Shown here in pieces: positions 14,826-23,897 of a stretch of DNA of 64,000 nucleotides. Numbering within the stretch: position 1 is the stretch's first letter; every line of letters starts with the position of its first letter. The position numbers and the translations under genes are program-made. Below the pieces are notes generated by a model. That model was not told where the DNA came from. It worked only from the letters and a program-made list of their open reading frames with translations, and did no database searches. This stretch comes from Lewinellaceae bacterium (GTDB lineage: Bacteria > Bacteroidota > Bacteroidia > Chitinophagales > Saprospiraceae): positions 1 through 64,000 of the forward strand of contig JACJYA010000009.1 of NCBI GenBank assembly GCA_020636315.1, written 5' to 3'.

Positions 14826-17120
14826 TCAGAAATTCACCACCGCGCCCGCCGTATAACTCCTGCCCGGCATCCGGTAGCGCTCCAGCTCCTCGTACTGCTC
14901 ATTACCGATGTTATCAACGGCGAGGTAACAACTGTAGTGGTCCGCTATCCGGAGGTTGAGCTTGGCGTTGGCGATAAAAGCGGCATCGGGCTCACTGCCG
15001 GGGTAGATAAAGACTTCCTCGATACGGCTTCGGTAGCGGCAGTTGATGTTGAAGGTAACCGGGCCGCTATAGGCTGTGGCTGAAGCGCTGAAGGTATGCC
15101 TGGGTTTGTAGGCCAGCTCGTCGTTGAGCCTCCCTTCCGATACATCTCGGGCGTCCAGGAAAGTGTACCCGAGGTTCAGCAAAAGGAAATCCCGGATGCG
15201 GTGCTGATAGGACAGTTCCACGCCCTGCATGACGGCCGCTTTCAGGTTCACCACTTCATAAAGGAGCGGCTCCAGCGGTTTGGACAACTGCCGGAAAGAG
15301 ATCAGGCCATTGTAGCGGTTGTAAAACAGCGCCACATCCAGAGACGCGCCGGGAGCGATTTCTACCTTGCTTCCCAGTTCTACCGACAACACCAGCTTTT
15401 CCGACCGCAGGTGAGGATTGGGCCTGAAACGCAAACCGCCTCCCTGCTCGAATTTAATAAACCGCTCTGCCATAGCGGGATTGCGGAATGCCTGGGCCAG
15501 CAGCATGCGGAAAGACAGCCCCTCCCGAACATTATAAGCTACCGCCAGCTTGGGGCTGACATTGTTCTCGACAGACTCCTTCAGAATATTGTAGTGATCA
15601 TAACGGACGCCTACCGTGGCAATCAGCTTTTCGCTGAAGGTAATCTCGTCCTGAACATAAGCGCCCAGGCTGAGCGCCTGATGACGGCCGTACAACACGG
15701 TATCCGGCAGGCCAACCACATGGTCCCATTTGACATCCGTGCCGGCGATGATGTAGTGGTTGGAATGGGTGTAAAGGTCCAGCTGGCTCACATTGCCCAG
15801 CCGCTGAGTACGTACACTGGACTCAGCCACCAGTTGCTTGCCAAAATTGACGTTGGTGCTGTCGTTCCCCGGGTCGCCGTCGAAGGTGAAGCGGGAATAG
15901 TTGTGATAGTAGTAAAAACGAGAAGAATATTTCACCCGGCTATTCGGCAAGGCATAATAATAAAGGTCGGTGTTCAGTTCCCGCCGGTCCTGATAATCGT
16001 CCTTGCGGTAAGGAGCTACACTGTAAGCCTGCCGGGTGCTGAACCAGGTGGCGGGAGTATCGTTGTGGATGCGGTTCACATTGCCGGAGAGCTGAAGAAA
16101 GCGGTTGTTGGAAAACTGCCAGGAAGCTTTACCGTAGAAGTTATACAAATTGAATCCCGACTTTTCCCGGTGCCCGTCATTGGCCTTCCAGCCACCGTCG
16201 AGCAGGTAAGCGAATTTGCCTGTCCGGCGGCTGTAACTCCCCTCTATGGTATGGAAATCGTTGAAAGCCGTATAGCCGGTGCTCGCCGGGGCCCGGTTGT
16301 AAAAACCATAATTGAGGTGGAGGCGCATCTCCGGCTCCGCCTGCGGCTTTCGGGTGATCACATTGATCACACCGCCCATGGCGCTGGAGCCATAGAGGGA
16401 GGAGTAAGCCCCTTTTACCACCTCGATGCGTTCGATGGAATTGAGGGGAACGAGGTTCCAAAGCGCCCCGCCCGACTCCGGGCTGATGGCCGGCCGGCCG
16501 TCAATAAGCAATAGCACCCGGTTGCCGATCCCCCCGCCGGCCACTTCGGAAGCTCCCCGGATCGAGAGGGCCTGCACATTGGCGCCGCTAGAGCGGGTGG
16601 CCACCACCCCGGGCACCTCATCAAAGGCCTGGTCGAAGGTTGTTATGTTGCGTTCCCGGATCTGCTTGCTTGTAACCACCCCGATGCTGGCAGGCGTCAG
16701 CTTGACGGCCTGCGGGCGAAGGGTTGCCGTTACGACCACTTCATCGGCGATAACCGCCGCAGGATGCAGTTCTATTACCACCCTTGTGCTTTTGCCCGCC
16801 TGTACGCCGATACTTTCCAGGTGCTGCTCTTCATATCCGACATAAGAAGCCCGCAGCCCGTAAGTTCCCGGCCTCAGGCCTGTAAGCCTGAATGCTCCGT
16901 CGAATTCCGTAGAAGTACCCACCAGCGTATCTGCCAGGCGGATGTTGACGAGGGGCAGAAGTTCTCCGCTTTCCGCATCCCTTGCCACGCCTTCGATAGC
17001 GCCGGCCTGCTCCTGAAAGAGTGGAGCAGGCACAGCCTCCCCCGGCTGCGCCAGGCCTGTGAGCGCCCGGAAGCAGAGCAGGAGGAGGATGCCCGGCCTT
17101 GGTTTAAGTGCGGAAAGCAT
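14826..17120 (-). CDS. TonB-dependent outer-membrane receptor
   Basis: This is a 764-residue receptor: a signal peptide, then a carboxypeptidase-regulatory-like domain (about 40-115, GTSTEFDGAFRLTGLRPGTY), a plug (about 140-260, ending in the AMGGVINVITRKP motif) and a beta-barrel to the C-terminal Phe. This architecture takes up siderophores, vitamins or metals using TonB energy. It is not a SusC type and no SusD follows. A lipoprotein gene lies 68 bp upstream on the same strand, so the two may act together. Confidence 0.93.
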   Translation of the reverse strand: MLSALKPRPGILLLLCFRALTGLAQPGEAVPAPLFQEQAGAIEGVARDAESGELLPLVNIRLADTLVGTSTEFDGAFRLTGLRPGTYGLRASYVGYEEQHLESIGVQAGKSTRVVIELHPAAVIADEVVVTATLRPQAVKLTPASIGVVTSKQIRERNITTFDQAFDEVPGVVATRSSGANVQALSIRGASEVAGGGIGNRVLLLIDGRPAISPESGGALWNLVPLNSIERIEVVKGAYSSLYGSSAMGGVINVITRKPQAEPEMRLHLNYGFYNRAPASTGYTAFNDFHTIEGSYSRRTGKFAYLLDGGWKANDGHREKSGFNLYNFYGKASWQFSNNRFLQLSGNVNRIHNDTPATWFSTRQAYSVAPYRKDDYQDRRELNTDLYYYALPNSRVKYSSRFYYYHNYSRFTFDGDPGNDSTNVNFGKQLVAESSVRTQRLGNVSQLDLYTHSNHYIIAGTDVKWDHVVGLPDTVLYGRHQALSLGAYVQDEITFSEKLIATVGVRYDHYNILKESVENNVSPKLAVAYNVREGLSFRMLLAQAFRNPAMAERFIKFEQGGGLRFRPNPHLRSEKLVLSVELGSKVEIAPGASLDVALFYNRYNGLISFRQLSKPLEPLLYEVVNLKAAVMQGVELSYQHRIRDFLLLNLGYTFLDARDVSEGRLNDELAYKPRHTFSASATAYSGPVTFNINCRYRSRIEEVFIYPGSEPDAAFIANAKLNLRIADHYSCYLAVDNIGNEQYEELERYRMPGRSYTAGAVVNF

Positions 17121-17188
17121 GATGGTTCGTGGGTTCGTTGCCCGTCTTCGCCTGAGCTCAGCCGGGTAAAATTCGTGAACTCGCCGAT

Positions 17189-17809
17189 CTACTGGTACCA
17201 GACATTTACAAAGCCAAAATCAGCTTTGAAGTTGAGTTCCTTTTGCTCCCCGGCCTTGACCTCAAAGGTAACCGGCGGCGGATAATTGAAGATGGGCATG
17301 TAAGTTCCACCCGCACCCGGCACTTTGATCACGATGCCATGGCTCACTTCGTTGGGCTTATCCCAGTAAACGCCCAGCGTAGCGCTTTTCAACGTGGGGT
17401 CATTGACGAAATCGTGGCGGAAACCAAGCGCCAGAGCGGAATAGGTGCCCGGGTCAACCTCGATCTCAAAATCATATTGTGTTTTGCCGGGTTCGTATTC
17501 CAGAATGAGCGGGTTCTGGGAATTGTAGGGAGCCCCAACGGCATAAGTGCCGCCCGGGACACCAGGGCCGAAGAAGTCGTCCGGCACTTCGCCCCATCCG
17601 GCGAGGGGGTCGAGGCTGAATTCGGGAAAGAGCGTCAGTTGCACCTCGCCGCTGTCAACCCAGGAGGCCCAGGTATCGGCATTATCAATGGTGATGGTGC
17701 CATAGACCGTAGTTTTTGTCGGTTCATCGTCTTTATTACAGCTGGAGAACACCACTGCCAGAGCCAGAAAGGCGGCAGCCATAGTGAGGAAAAGTTTGTT
17801 GGAAATCAT
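17189..17809 (-). CDS. Lipoprotein encoded just upstream of the TonB-dependent receptor
   Basis: This is a 206-residue lipoprotein with lipobox VVFSSC after a clear signal (LFLTMAAAFLALAVVFSSC). The mature part is beta-rich and starts with a DUF-like stretch, VYGTITIDNADTWASW; it has no catalytic motif I recognise. The ATG at 17809 is preferred over an upstream TTG because the signal follows directly. It precedes the receptor gene by 68 bp on the same strand, so it may be a surface partner in the same uptake task. Confidence 0.75.
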   Translation of the reverse strand: MISNKLFLTMAAAFLALAVVFSSCNKDDEPTKTTVYGTITIDNADTWASWVDSGEVQLTLFPEFSLDPLAGWGEVPDDFFGPGVPGGTYAVGAPYNSQNPLILEYEPGKTQYDFEIEVDPGTYSALALGFRHDFVNDPTLKSATLGVYWDKPNEVSHGIVIKVPGAGGTYMPIFNYPPPVTFEVKAGEQKELNFKADFGFVNVWYQ

Positions 17810-18066
17810 TACAATGTTTTTTGTTGTTAAGGATGGAAAGCCGGCTTTCAGATTGGCCGGGAGCTTTCCTTTTCCGATAGCGTTAATGCCGGCGCGAAAC
17901 TGGCCCGGTCCATGCCGGCTTCTCCGCGCTCCGCAAAACATCACCGAAAGTAGGGCAGGAAAATTTTCCAAGTTTCATGGAATTGTCAAAATTGAAGTGG
18001 GCCGGCCGGAAAAGAAGATTTTTTTTGTCGGCCGGCTACACCTCAATGACAGCAAGACTTCCCGGG

Positions 18067-18101
18067 TGATTATTGTCATAACAACCGAATGATTTTTATC
18101 A
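18067..18101. promoter_or_regulatory. Two FNR-like sites upstream of the cytochrome c maturation genes
   Basis: TGAT-TATT-GTCA (18067-18078) and TGAT-TTTT-ATCA (18090-18101) start 23 bp apart. The second is embedded in a perfect ATGAT-N4-ATCAT palindrome. They resemble the FNR half-site pair TTGAT-N4-ATCAA and end 92 bp before the ResB start. The rest of 17810-18193 shows nothing further. The same pair of motifs, with the same 23-bp offset, precedes the hexahaem cytochrome gene. Confidence 0.5.
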
Positions 18102-18193
18102 TACAAACCGCCCTTTAATATTCCCTTATTTTGTGTGAGTACTTAAGATCATGCTCTAAAAAGCTGTTTGATTTTTTAATAATTCCTAGTCCA

Positions 18194-19906
18194 ATGGCTG
18201 AAACGAACACCTCCTCCAGTTCTAAAAACCCCGATTACCAAACCCGTGGATTTAAGAGAGCCACCTACCTGCTGGCCGCTATGGTGACCTTCACCCTGCT
18301 GGCGCAAACCGTTTATGAATGGTTCGGCGGTTCCTGGGTGGGGGCGCTGGCTTCGGTTGCCATACTTGCCGCCTACCCGGCCCTGTTTTTCAAATCGCTG
18401 AAAAGGACGGTTGATACCCCCTATTTCGCCACCCTGAGCCTGCTGTGCATTGCCGTGGGCACGGCGGTGGGCACCTTCATCTCCCAGAATGCCCCGGCTG
18501 ATGTTTTCATACAGCGGTACGGCGAAAGCGCCAGTAAAGCACTCTGGTTCTTTCACTTTGACGATGTATTTCACAGCTGGTGGTATGTAGGTTTCTTCGC
18601 CCTGCTGGCGGGCAGCCTGCTTAAAACCAGCTGGAAGAAGAAATTCAACCGGGAGAATCTCGGCTTTCACCTCGCCCACCTGAGCCCCATACTGATTTTA
18701 CTCGGTTTTTGGGTGGATTATTTTTACGGCTTTCGAGGCATTATTAAGCTGGAAACCGGCCAGAGCACTAACATCGCCCGGGTTTACAGGGGCAATACCA
18801 ATTATGTAGGTGACAGTACGGCCCTGCCATTCCGGATAAGGCTGGACCACTTCGAGTTTGAAAAACACGACCCGGACTACCGCATTCAGGTGTGGAAGAA
18901 CGATACCGGGCCTCACGCCCAGCCGGCAGCGGACGGCCACGGGCAACAAATGGGCGGCACGCCGGAGATCGTTGCCTCCATGCCCCTGAAAGAAGCCAGG
19001 ATACGCCATATATATGGCACCGATGTTTATTTCCGGCTCAATGAATTCTTCCCGAACTTCACCTTTGAATATACCTATCCGGAAGTCAACGATACTGTCG
19101 AGGCCAAAGACCCCGGCGTTTTGCTCAACCTAAAAACGCCATTCGGCCAGGCCGACGTCAATCTATTCTCCAACCGCCCCGGCCGCAATACCATCGCTGA
19201 TGAACAACACATGGGAGGCTGGCTGGAATTCTACTGGGAAGCTCCGGAGAACCTCAACCGGGCCCTGAAGGGCCAGGTGGACGCCGAATGGGCGGAAGTG
19301 AACCGGACTATCCTGATCGGGGCCGAAGAACAGATCTACTATCTGGTGGACGGCCAGTTGTCGAATGAGCCGCTCCAGGCAGGGAAGTTCTACACCTTTC
19401 CCAACCGGAAAGAGATCGGCTTCACCATGAAATATCTCTATCCCGACGCCGCCTACCTGCTGTCCACACCCACTTCCGATGGGGATGAACTGCTCAACCC
19501 GGTTGCCAAGGTGGAAGTATGGCACAAGGGAGGAACCTCACAGGAAGCCTTCCTCTATCCGGGCGGCAGAAGAGGCGGGGTATTCCAGGTGGATGGAACA
19601 GAATACTTCCTCGCCCTCGAATCTTTCAAGGATATGGAAACCAAATACTACCGAAGCGAGGTCTCCGTACTGGATGATAACGAAGAGGTGGTAAAAAGCC
19701 GGCCGATCGTGGTCAACGAGCCCATGTTGCACCGGGGTTATCGCTTTTATCAGTCGGATTACAACCCGGAAAACCCCAGTTATTCGGGCATAGGCATCAG
19801 CCACGAACCGGGGCTGTATATCATCTACTTCGGATTTACGGTGCTTGTCATCGGTTGCGCCCTGATGTTTTACGGAAGATACCGGAAAGTGGAGGGGCTT
19901 GTTTGA
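18194..19906 (+). CDS. resB: Cytochrome c biogenesis protein ResB
   Basis: This is a 570-residue system II cytochrome c maturation protein, which together with CcsA delivers haem across the inner membrane to apocytochromes. Several hydrophobic segments lie in the first 200 residues (YLLAAMVTFTLLAQTVY, LASVAILAAYPALFF, then LAHLSPILILLGFWV). A large periplasmic domain of about 330 residues and a last segment (YIIYFGFTVLVIGCALMF) complete the ResB fold. The ATG at 18194 is preferred over an earlier TTG in frame. It is followed after 63 bp by ccsA. Two FNR-like sites lie upstream. Confidence 0.9.
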   Translation: MAETNTSSSSKNPDYQTRGFKRATYLLAAMVTFTLLAQTVYEWFGGSWVGALASVAILAAYPALFFKSLKRTVDTPYFATLSLLCIAVGTAVGTFISQNAPADVFIQRYGESASKALWFFHFDDVFHSWWYVGFFALLAGSLLKTSWKKKFNRENLGFHLAHLSPILILLGFWVDYFYGFRGIIKLETGQSTNIARVYRGNTNYVGDSTALPFRIRLDHFEFEKHDPDYRIQVWKNDTGPHAQPAADGHGQQMGGTPEIVASMPLKEARIRHIYGTDVYFRLNEFFPNFTFEYTYPEVNDTVEAKDPGVLLNLKTPFGQADVNLFSNRPGRNTIADEQHMGGWLEFYWEAPENLNRALKGQVDAEWAEVNRTILIGAEEQIYYLVDGQLSNEPLQAGKFYTFPNRKEIGFTMKYLYPDAAYLLSTPTSDGDELLNPVAKVEVWHKGGTSQEAFLYPGGRRGGVFQVDGTEYFLALESFKDMETKYYRSEVSVLDDNEEVVKSRPIVVNEPMLHRGYRFYQSDYNPENPSYSGIGISHEPGLYIIYFGFTVLVIGCALMFYGRYRKVEGLV

Positions 19907-19969
19907 TGTGTGATTTTTGATGTGGGAAAGCCAATTTTAATTCAGAAAAATCCTTAAAAAAGGAACGCC

Positions 19970-20809
19970 ATGCTAGAGAGCTTATATTATACCTCAACGT
20001 TATTCAAGGTGACGTTACTGCTGTACGCCCTGGCCCTGGTGGGTTATATAATAGGTGTATTCAGGAAAGAAAAGTTTTGGGGCAATATACCTTACGCCCT
20101 GTTCACCATTGCCTTTCTGGCCTGCACGGCGCTGATTGCAGGCCGGTGGATAGAAGCCGGAAGGCCGCCGTTCAAGAGTTTTTATGAATCGCTGGTGTTT
20201 GCCGCCTGGACGACTTCGCTGATCAGCCTGGTGGTGGAATACCGGTTCAAGGTAAGGCTGGTCGGGTTCATGTCTTCCATCGGCGTAGCCATGATCTTCC
20301 TCTTTGCGCTCACCAAGCGGGACGTGGAGATCATTGCACTGCCGCCGGCCCTGCAAACCTGGATGTTCATCCCCCACGTCATATCCTATTTCCTGGCTTA
20401 CGGGGCCCTGTTTGTCGCCGGCCTGACGGCCATCCTGTACCTCGTTCTTCCGGGAGGCATTGCCTCCCACCATTCGCTGGGGCAGCAATCGCGTATCGAC
20501 TTCAGTTCCACCACTTATCAGATCACCAGGTTCGGCTTCCTGTTCCTCACTGCCGGGCTGCTGCTCGGCGCCTGGTGGGGCCAGAATGCCTGGTCGAATT
20601 ACTGGGGCTGGGACCCCAAGGAAAACTGGGCGCTGATCACCTGGCTCATCTTTGCCGCTTACCTGCACTTCCGGAACATACCTTCCTGGAGTGAAAAAAG
20701 GCTGGCCTGGGTAGTCATCATCGGCGTGGCGGCCATTGTTTTTACCTATCTGGGGATGGACTACCTGCCCACTGCCGAAGACAGCCTCCACGTTTACTCC
20801 GGCGGTTGA
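19970..20809 (+). CDS. ccsA: Cytochrome c assembly protein CcsA
   Basis: This is a 279-residue polytopic inner-membrane protein of the CcmC/CcsA haem-handling family. The tryptophan-rich periplasmic WWD loop is visible as WWGQNAWSNYWGWDPKENW, flanked by membrane segments with His residues (PHVISYF; YLHFR) suited to haem ligation. It completes system II with the ResB encoded upstream. The many c-type cytochromes encoded nearby are its likely clients. A terminator lies about 55 bp after the stop. Confidence 0.93.
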   Translation: MLESLYYTSTLFKVTLLLYALALVGYIIGVFRKEKFWGNIPYALFTIAFLACTALIAGRWIEAGRPPFKSFYESLVFAAWTTSLISLVVEYRFKVRLVGFMSSIGVAMIFLFALTKRDVEIIALPPALQTWMFIPHVISYFLAYGALFVAGLTAILYLVLPGGIASHHSLGQQSRIDFSSTTYQITRFGFLFLTAGLLLGAWWGQNAWSNYWGWDPKENWALITWLIFAAYLHFRNIPSWSEKRLAWVVIIGVAAIVFTYLGMDYLPTAEDSLHVYSGG

Positions 20810-20863
20810 TGATAAGAGATAAAACAAGGCATTACCATATAACCTCACGTTAATAACATTTCT

Positions 20864-20919
20864 AACGGGCCCACTTCCTCGTTCGAAAAAAACGGGAAGG
20901 AGGGCCCTTTGCTTTTTTT
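20864..20919 (+). terminator. Rho-independent terminator after ccsA
   Basis: GGGCCC-A-CTTCC (from 20867) pairs imperfectly with GGAAGGAGGGCCC (to 20907) around an A-rich loop, followed by TTTGCTTTTTTT. It ends the resB-ccsA transcript. The remaining intergenic sequence to 21259 holds FNR-like sites described separately. Confidence 0.7.
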
Positions 20920-20940
20920 GCCTCTCCAGCTTACTTTTTG

Positions 20941-21150
20941 TGATAAAAGTTACTTTACCCAAAAAAATTTTCAAAAAAACGTCAATTCCGCCTCAATTCG
21001 CCCTCAGAATTTTTTCCCGCCTCTTTTGTTGCGACAAAATTTTTTCAGGAAATCATTCGGTAAAAAAGCATTTCATTCTGCTGTTTTCCCTTGTGAGCAA
21101 TGCCATTGCCTTTTGTGATATAAATCACTTTGCAGGGGTGATATTAGTCA
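20941..21150. promoter_or_regulatory. FNR-like sites upstream of the hexahaem cytochrome operon
   Basis: There are three dyads: TGAT-AAAA-GTTA (20941-20952), TGAT-ATAA-ATCA (21116-21127, within TGTGA-N6-TCACT) and TGAT-ATTA-GTCA (21139-21150). The last two start 23 bp apart, as do the pair upstream of resB. They lie 109 to 320 bp before the cytochrome start at 21260, inside an A/T-rich promoter-like region. Confidence 0.5.
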
Positions 21151-21259
21151 TCAAAAACGAAGCCGAAATCAAGGATTTTCGAATCATGATAGCGGAATGA
21201 CAAAACTATGACATTATAGCCAACGAAATAAAATTCTCGTCATACCTAAATACTTTGCC

Positions 21260-22330
21260 ATGAGATTAAGAATATTTTTTGCGACCCTATTAAGCTTTGC
21301 ACTCGCGCTCAGCTTTACTGCCTGTGAAGGCGATCAGGGGCCCATAGGCCCCGCCGGCCCGACTGGCGAAACCGGCCCAACCGGCCCTGCCGGTGAAACC
21401 GGAGAAGGCGTTCAGAACTGTAAGGACTGCCACAGCAGCAACCAACTGATCACCGCCAAGCTTTTCCAGTGGGAAAATTCCGTTCACGCCACGGGCGGCC
21501 ACTACGAAAGGAACCAGGCTTCCTGCGCCATCTGCCACACCAGCCAGGGCTTTATTGAAGTTGCCGGAACCGGCGCCACTTCAGCCGGGGCAGACGTGGA
21601 CAACCCGCTGCCGCAGAACTGCTACACCTGCCACCAGATCCACTCCACCTACACGGATGCCGACTGGGACCTGAGGGTTTCCGACCCGGTTACTTTCTGG
21701 GTGAAGGGAGAAACGGCAGACATCGGCAAGGGCAACCTCTGTATCAACTGCCACCAGGCCCGTATCCCCGACCCGGAACTGCCTGAACCGGGGGTTGATG
21801 GAATGGCCACTGTTACCAGCAGCCGCTACGGCCCGCACCACGGCTCTCAGGGAGTATTGTTCACCGGCAGCGCTGCCTATGAGGTGCCGGGCGATGAACC
21901 CTACACCAATAGCTTACACACTTCCCTGATCGAAAATGCCTGCATTACCTGCCACATGGCGCCGGTTGCCGGCGGGCGCGATGCAGGAGGGCACACCTTC
22001 CGGGTGACATCCGCGGACGGCGAGCTCAATACCAACGGCTGTATCCAGTGCCACGACGATGCCAACGCCCTCGAAACTTTGGTTGAAGAAACCCAGACTG
22101 AAATCGCAGACCTGCTCAATCAACTGGGCACCAGGCTCTTCGAACTGGGGATTCTCAGAGACAACCTCGAGAGCGTCAACGCTTCCTCCAGCGCTCCTCT
22201 GGAGCTGACCAACGTACAGCTCGGTGCGCTCTGGAACTATCAATATGTCCGGGAAGACAGAAGCTTTGGCGTGCACAACGCCAAATACACCAGAGCACTG
22301 TTAAAGAACTCTCTGGCCGCACTGAACTAA
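21260..22330 (+). CDS. Hexahaem c-type cytochrome lipoprotein with collagen-like N-terminal segment
   Basis: This is a 356-residue lipoprotein (LALSFTAC, lipidated Cys22). Residues 27-50 are Gly-X-Y repeats (GPIGPAGPTGETGPTGPAGE), likely a spacer. Six CxxCH haem sites follow: CKDCH 54, CAICH 89, CYTCH 121, CINCH 161, CITCH 228 and CIQCH 261. The C-terminal 85 residues are helical with no haem. It begins a run of genes for an FeS protein, an NrfD subunit and a small cytochrome c. It is therefore the likely periplasmic electron acceptor or donor of that complex, comparable to QrcA or ActA. Confidence 0.9.
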   Translation: MRLRIFFATLLSFALALSFTACEGDQGPIGPAGPTGETGPTGPAGETGEGVQNCKDCHSSNQLITAKLFQWENSVHATGGHYERNQASCAICHTSQGFIEVAGTGATSAGADVDNPLPQNCYTCHQIHSTYTDADWDLRVSDPVTFWVKGETADIGKGNLCINCHQARIPDPELPEPGVDGMATVTSSRYGPHHGSQGVLFTGSAAYEVPGDEPYTNSLHTSLIENACITCHMAPVAGGRDAGGHTFRVTSADGELNTNGCIQCHDDANALETLVEETQTEIADLLNQLGTRLFELGILRDNLESVNASSSAPLELTNVQLGALWNYQYVREDRSFGVHNAKYTRALLKNSLAALN

Positions 22331-22372
22331 GCGAAGCGAATCTTCATAACGCTTGAGCACACTTTCAGGCTC

Positions 22373-22425
22373 CCTCACAAACAACAGTTGGCTGAGAGCC
22401 ATCTTGGCCAACTGTTTTTGTGAGG
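22373..22425 (+). terminator. Hairpin between cytochrome genes, attenuator or processing site
   Basis: CCTCACAA-ACAACAGTTGGC (22373-22392) pairs with GGCCAACTGTTTTTGTGAGG (22406-22425), a stem of about 18 bp with one bulge. No U-run follows. It could lower expression of the downstream genes relative to the hexahaem cytochrome, or be a processing or stability structure. Confidence 0.5.
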
Positions 22426-22509
22426 CCCCTGCACACCCATCCGGCTTTTTCAACATTGAAACCACTCCCCATTATTAAGTCTTAGGAGTGAAAACCAATT
22501 TTCGAAATC

Positions 22510-22917
22510 ATGAAGCAACAACGAGTCCTGTCCATCCTGGCCTTTGCCATGCTCCTGCTGAGCATGATCGCGCCATGGGGATGCACCTCCGAATCGGGCA
22601 TCCTCACCATAGAGCCTCCGGAAATAGACACTACTGTTCAGGTCAGTTTTTCCATGGATATTGTGCCGGAATTCAACAAGTCCTGTAATACAAGCGGCTG
22701 CCACAATACAGGTAGCTTCGCCCCGGACCTTTCCCCTGAGAATGCCTACGGGGCCCTCTTTGCCGGCAATTACATCGATACCCTTACCCCGGAATCCAGC
22801 GAACTGATGCAGTGGCTGCTCGGCAACCGCAACATCGATATGCCGCCCACCGGGCCTGATGAGGAACTCAACAAAAAAGTGCTGACCTGGATCACCCAGG
22901 GCGCAAAAGACAATTAA
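22510..22917 (+). CDS. Lipoprotein with a CX4CH haem-like motif
   Basis: This is a 135-residue lipoprotein (MIAPWGC). Its centre resembles a cytochrome c domain (DIVPEFNKSCNTSGCHNTGS), but the haem motif is CNTSGCH, with four residues between the cysteines instead of two. Later elements of such domains are present (a Met in NIDMPPTG as possible distal ligand, then LNKKVLTWITQGA). CX4CH haem attachment is known in some multihaem cytochromes, so haem binding is plausible but unproven. It lies in the operon with the hexahaem cytochrome. Confidence 0.75.
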   Translation: MKQQRVLSILAFAMLLLSMIAPWGCTSESGILTIEPPEIDTTVQVSFSMDIVPEFNKSCNTSGCHNTGSFAPDLSPENAYGALFAGNYIDTLTPESSELMQWLLGNRNIDMPPTGPDEELNKKVLTWITQGAKDN

Positions 22918-22943
22918 TAATAAAAAGGTAAAAACTCACTACC

Positions 22944-23858
22944 ATGAAAAATTTACCGCTGCTTCCAGCAAAAGCAAACTTTTCTGTTATTTCTATATGG
23001 TTCTGTGCTGTTGCTTTCATGCTTATGGCAGGCGCCGCTCAGGCCCAGGATGAAGGGGAGGCTAAAAAAAGCGTCCGCCCCGTACGCAATACCTTTGAAA
23101 GCATCTGGCTGATCGACAACCAGACGGTTATGGTGCCCGTCAAGGGAACCTTTGAAATGGATATTCAACACCGCTTTGGAACCATCGACAAGGGCTATGA
23201 CGATTTCTGGGGCATCTACGCACCCTCCAACATCCGCATTGGCCTCAACTACGTGCCGGTTGAAAACCTGCAGATCGGCTTCGGCTTTACGAAATTCCGG
23301 AAAACGTGGGATTTCAATGCCAAATACGCCCTCTTCAAACAGGGAAGGGACGGCGGCTGGCCGGTGAGCCTGACCTATTACGTCAATGCCGCCATCGATA
23401 CCCGCGACAAGGCGAATTTCCCGGAAAATACCTATGAAGGGACAGACCGCTACTCCTACTTCCACCAGTTGATGCTGGCCCGGAAGTTCAGCAAGGCCTT
23501 TTCGCTCCAGGCCAGCTTCAATATTTCTCACTTCAACTTCCAGGAACTGGTCGAAGGAGCTACTCCGGAAGAACTGCTGCAAAAGAACAACGACAACCTT
23601 TCCCTTTCTTTCCTCGGAAGGGTTAAGGTGAGCTCCGGCATGGCCATCATTGCCGGTTACGACCTGCCGCTGACCGACCACGAAGTCAACAACCCCGAGC
23701 CCAACCTGTGTTTCGGCATCGAGGTCACTTCCAGCGCGCACGCTTTCCAGATCTTCCTGGCCAACAATTACAACATCGTGCCGCAGCTCAACAATATGTT
23801 GAACCAGAATACCGATTTTCTGATCGGTTTCAACATCACCCGCCTGTGGGTCTTTTAA
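22944..23858 (+). CDS. DUF5777 outer-membrane beta-barrel protein
   Basis: This is a 304-residue protein with a long signal peptide (cleavage near AAQAQDEG). Its alternating beta-strands fit a small barrel (WGIYAPSNIRIGLNYVPVE, then LQIGFGFTKFRKTWDFNAKY), and it ends in ITRLWVF with the aromatic C-terminus of outer-membrane proteins. DUF5777 proteins are regularly found with respiratory cytochrome genes in Bacteroidota; their role is not established. A structural or porin-like part of the electron-transfer system is a guess from context. Confidence 0.8.
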   Translation: MKNLPLLPAKANFSVISIWFCAVAFMLMAGAAQAQDEGEAKKSVRPVRNTFESIWLIDNQTVMVPVKGTFEMDIQHRFGTIDKGYDDFWGIYAPSNIRIGLNYVPVENLQIGFGFTKFRKTWDFNAKYALFKQGRDGGWPVSLTYYVNAAIDTRDKANFPENTYEGTDRYSYFHQLMLARKFSKAFSLQASFNISHFNFQELVEGATPEELLQKNNDNLSLSFLGRVKVSSGMAIIAGYDLPLTDHEVNNPEPNLCFGIEVTSSAHAFQIFLANNYNIVPQLNNMLNQNTDFLIGFNITRLWVF

Positions 23859-23897
23859 AGGAAATACCTGATTCCGCTCATTCAAAAACTTACAGTC

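Noticed and set aside
15096..16514. Long plus-strand frame of 472 codons inside the TonB receptor
   Set aside because: Antisense to a clear receptor gene; no domain or signal of its own.
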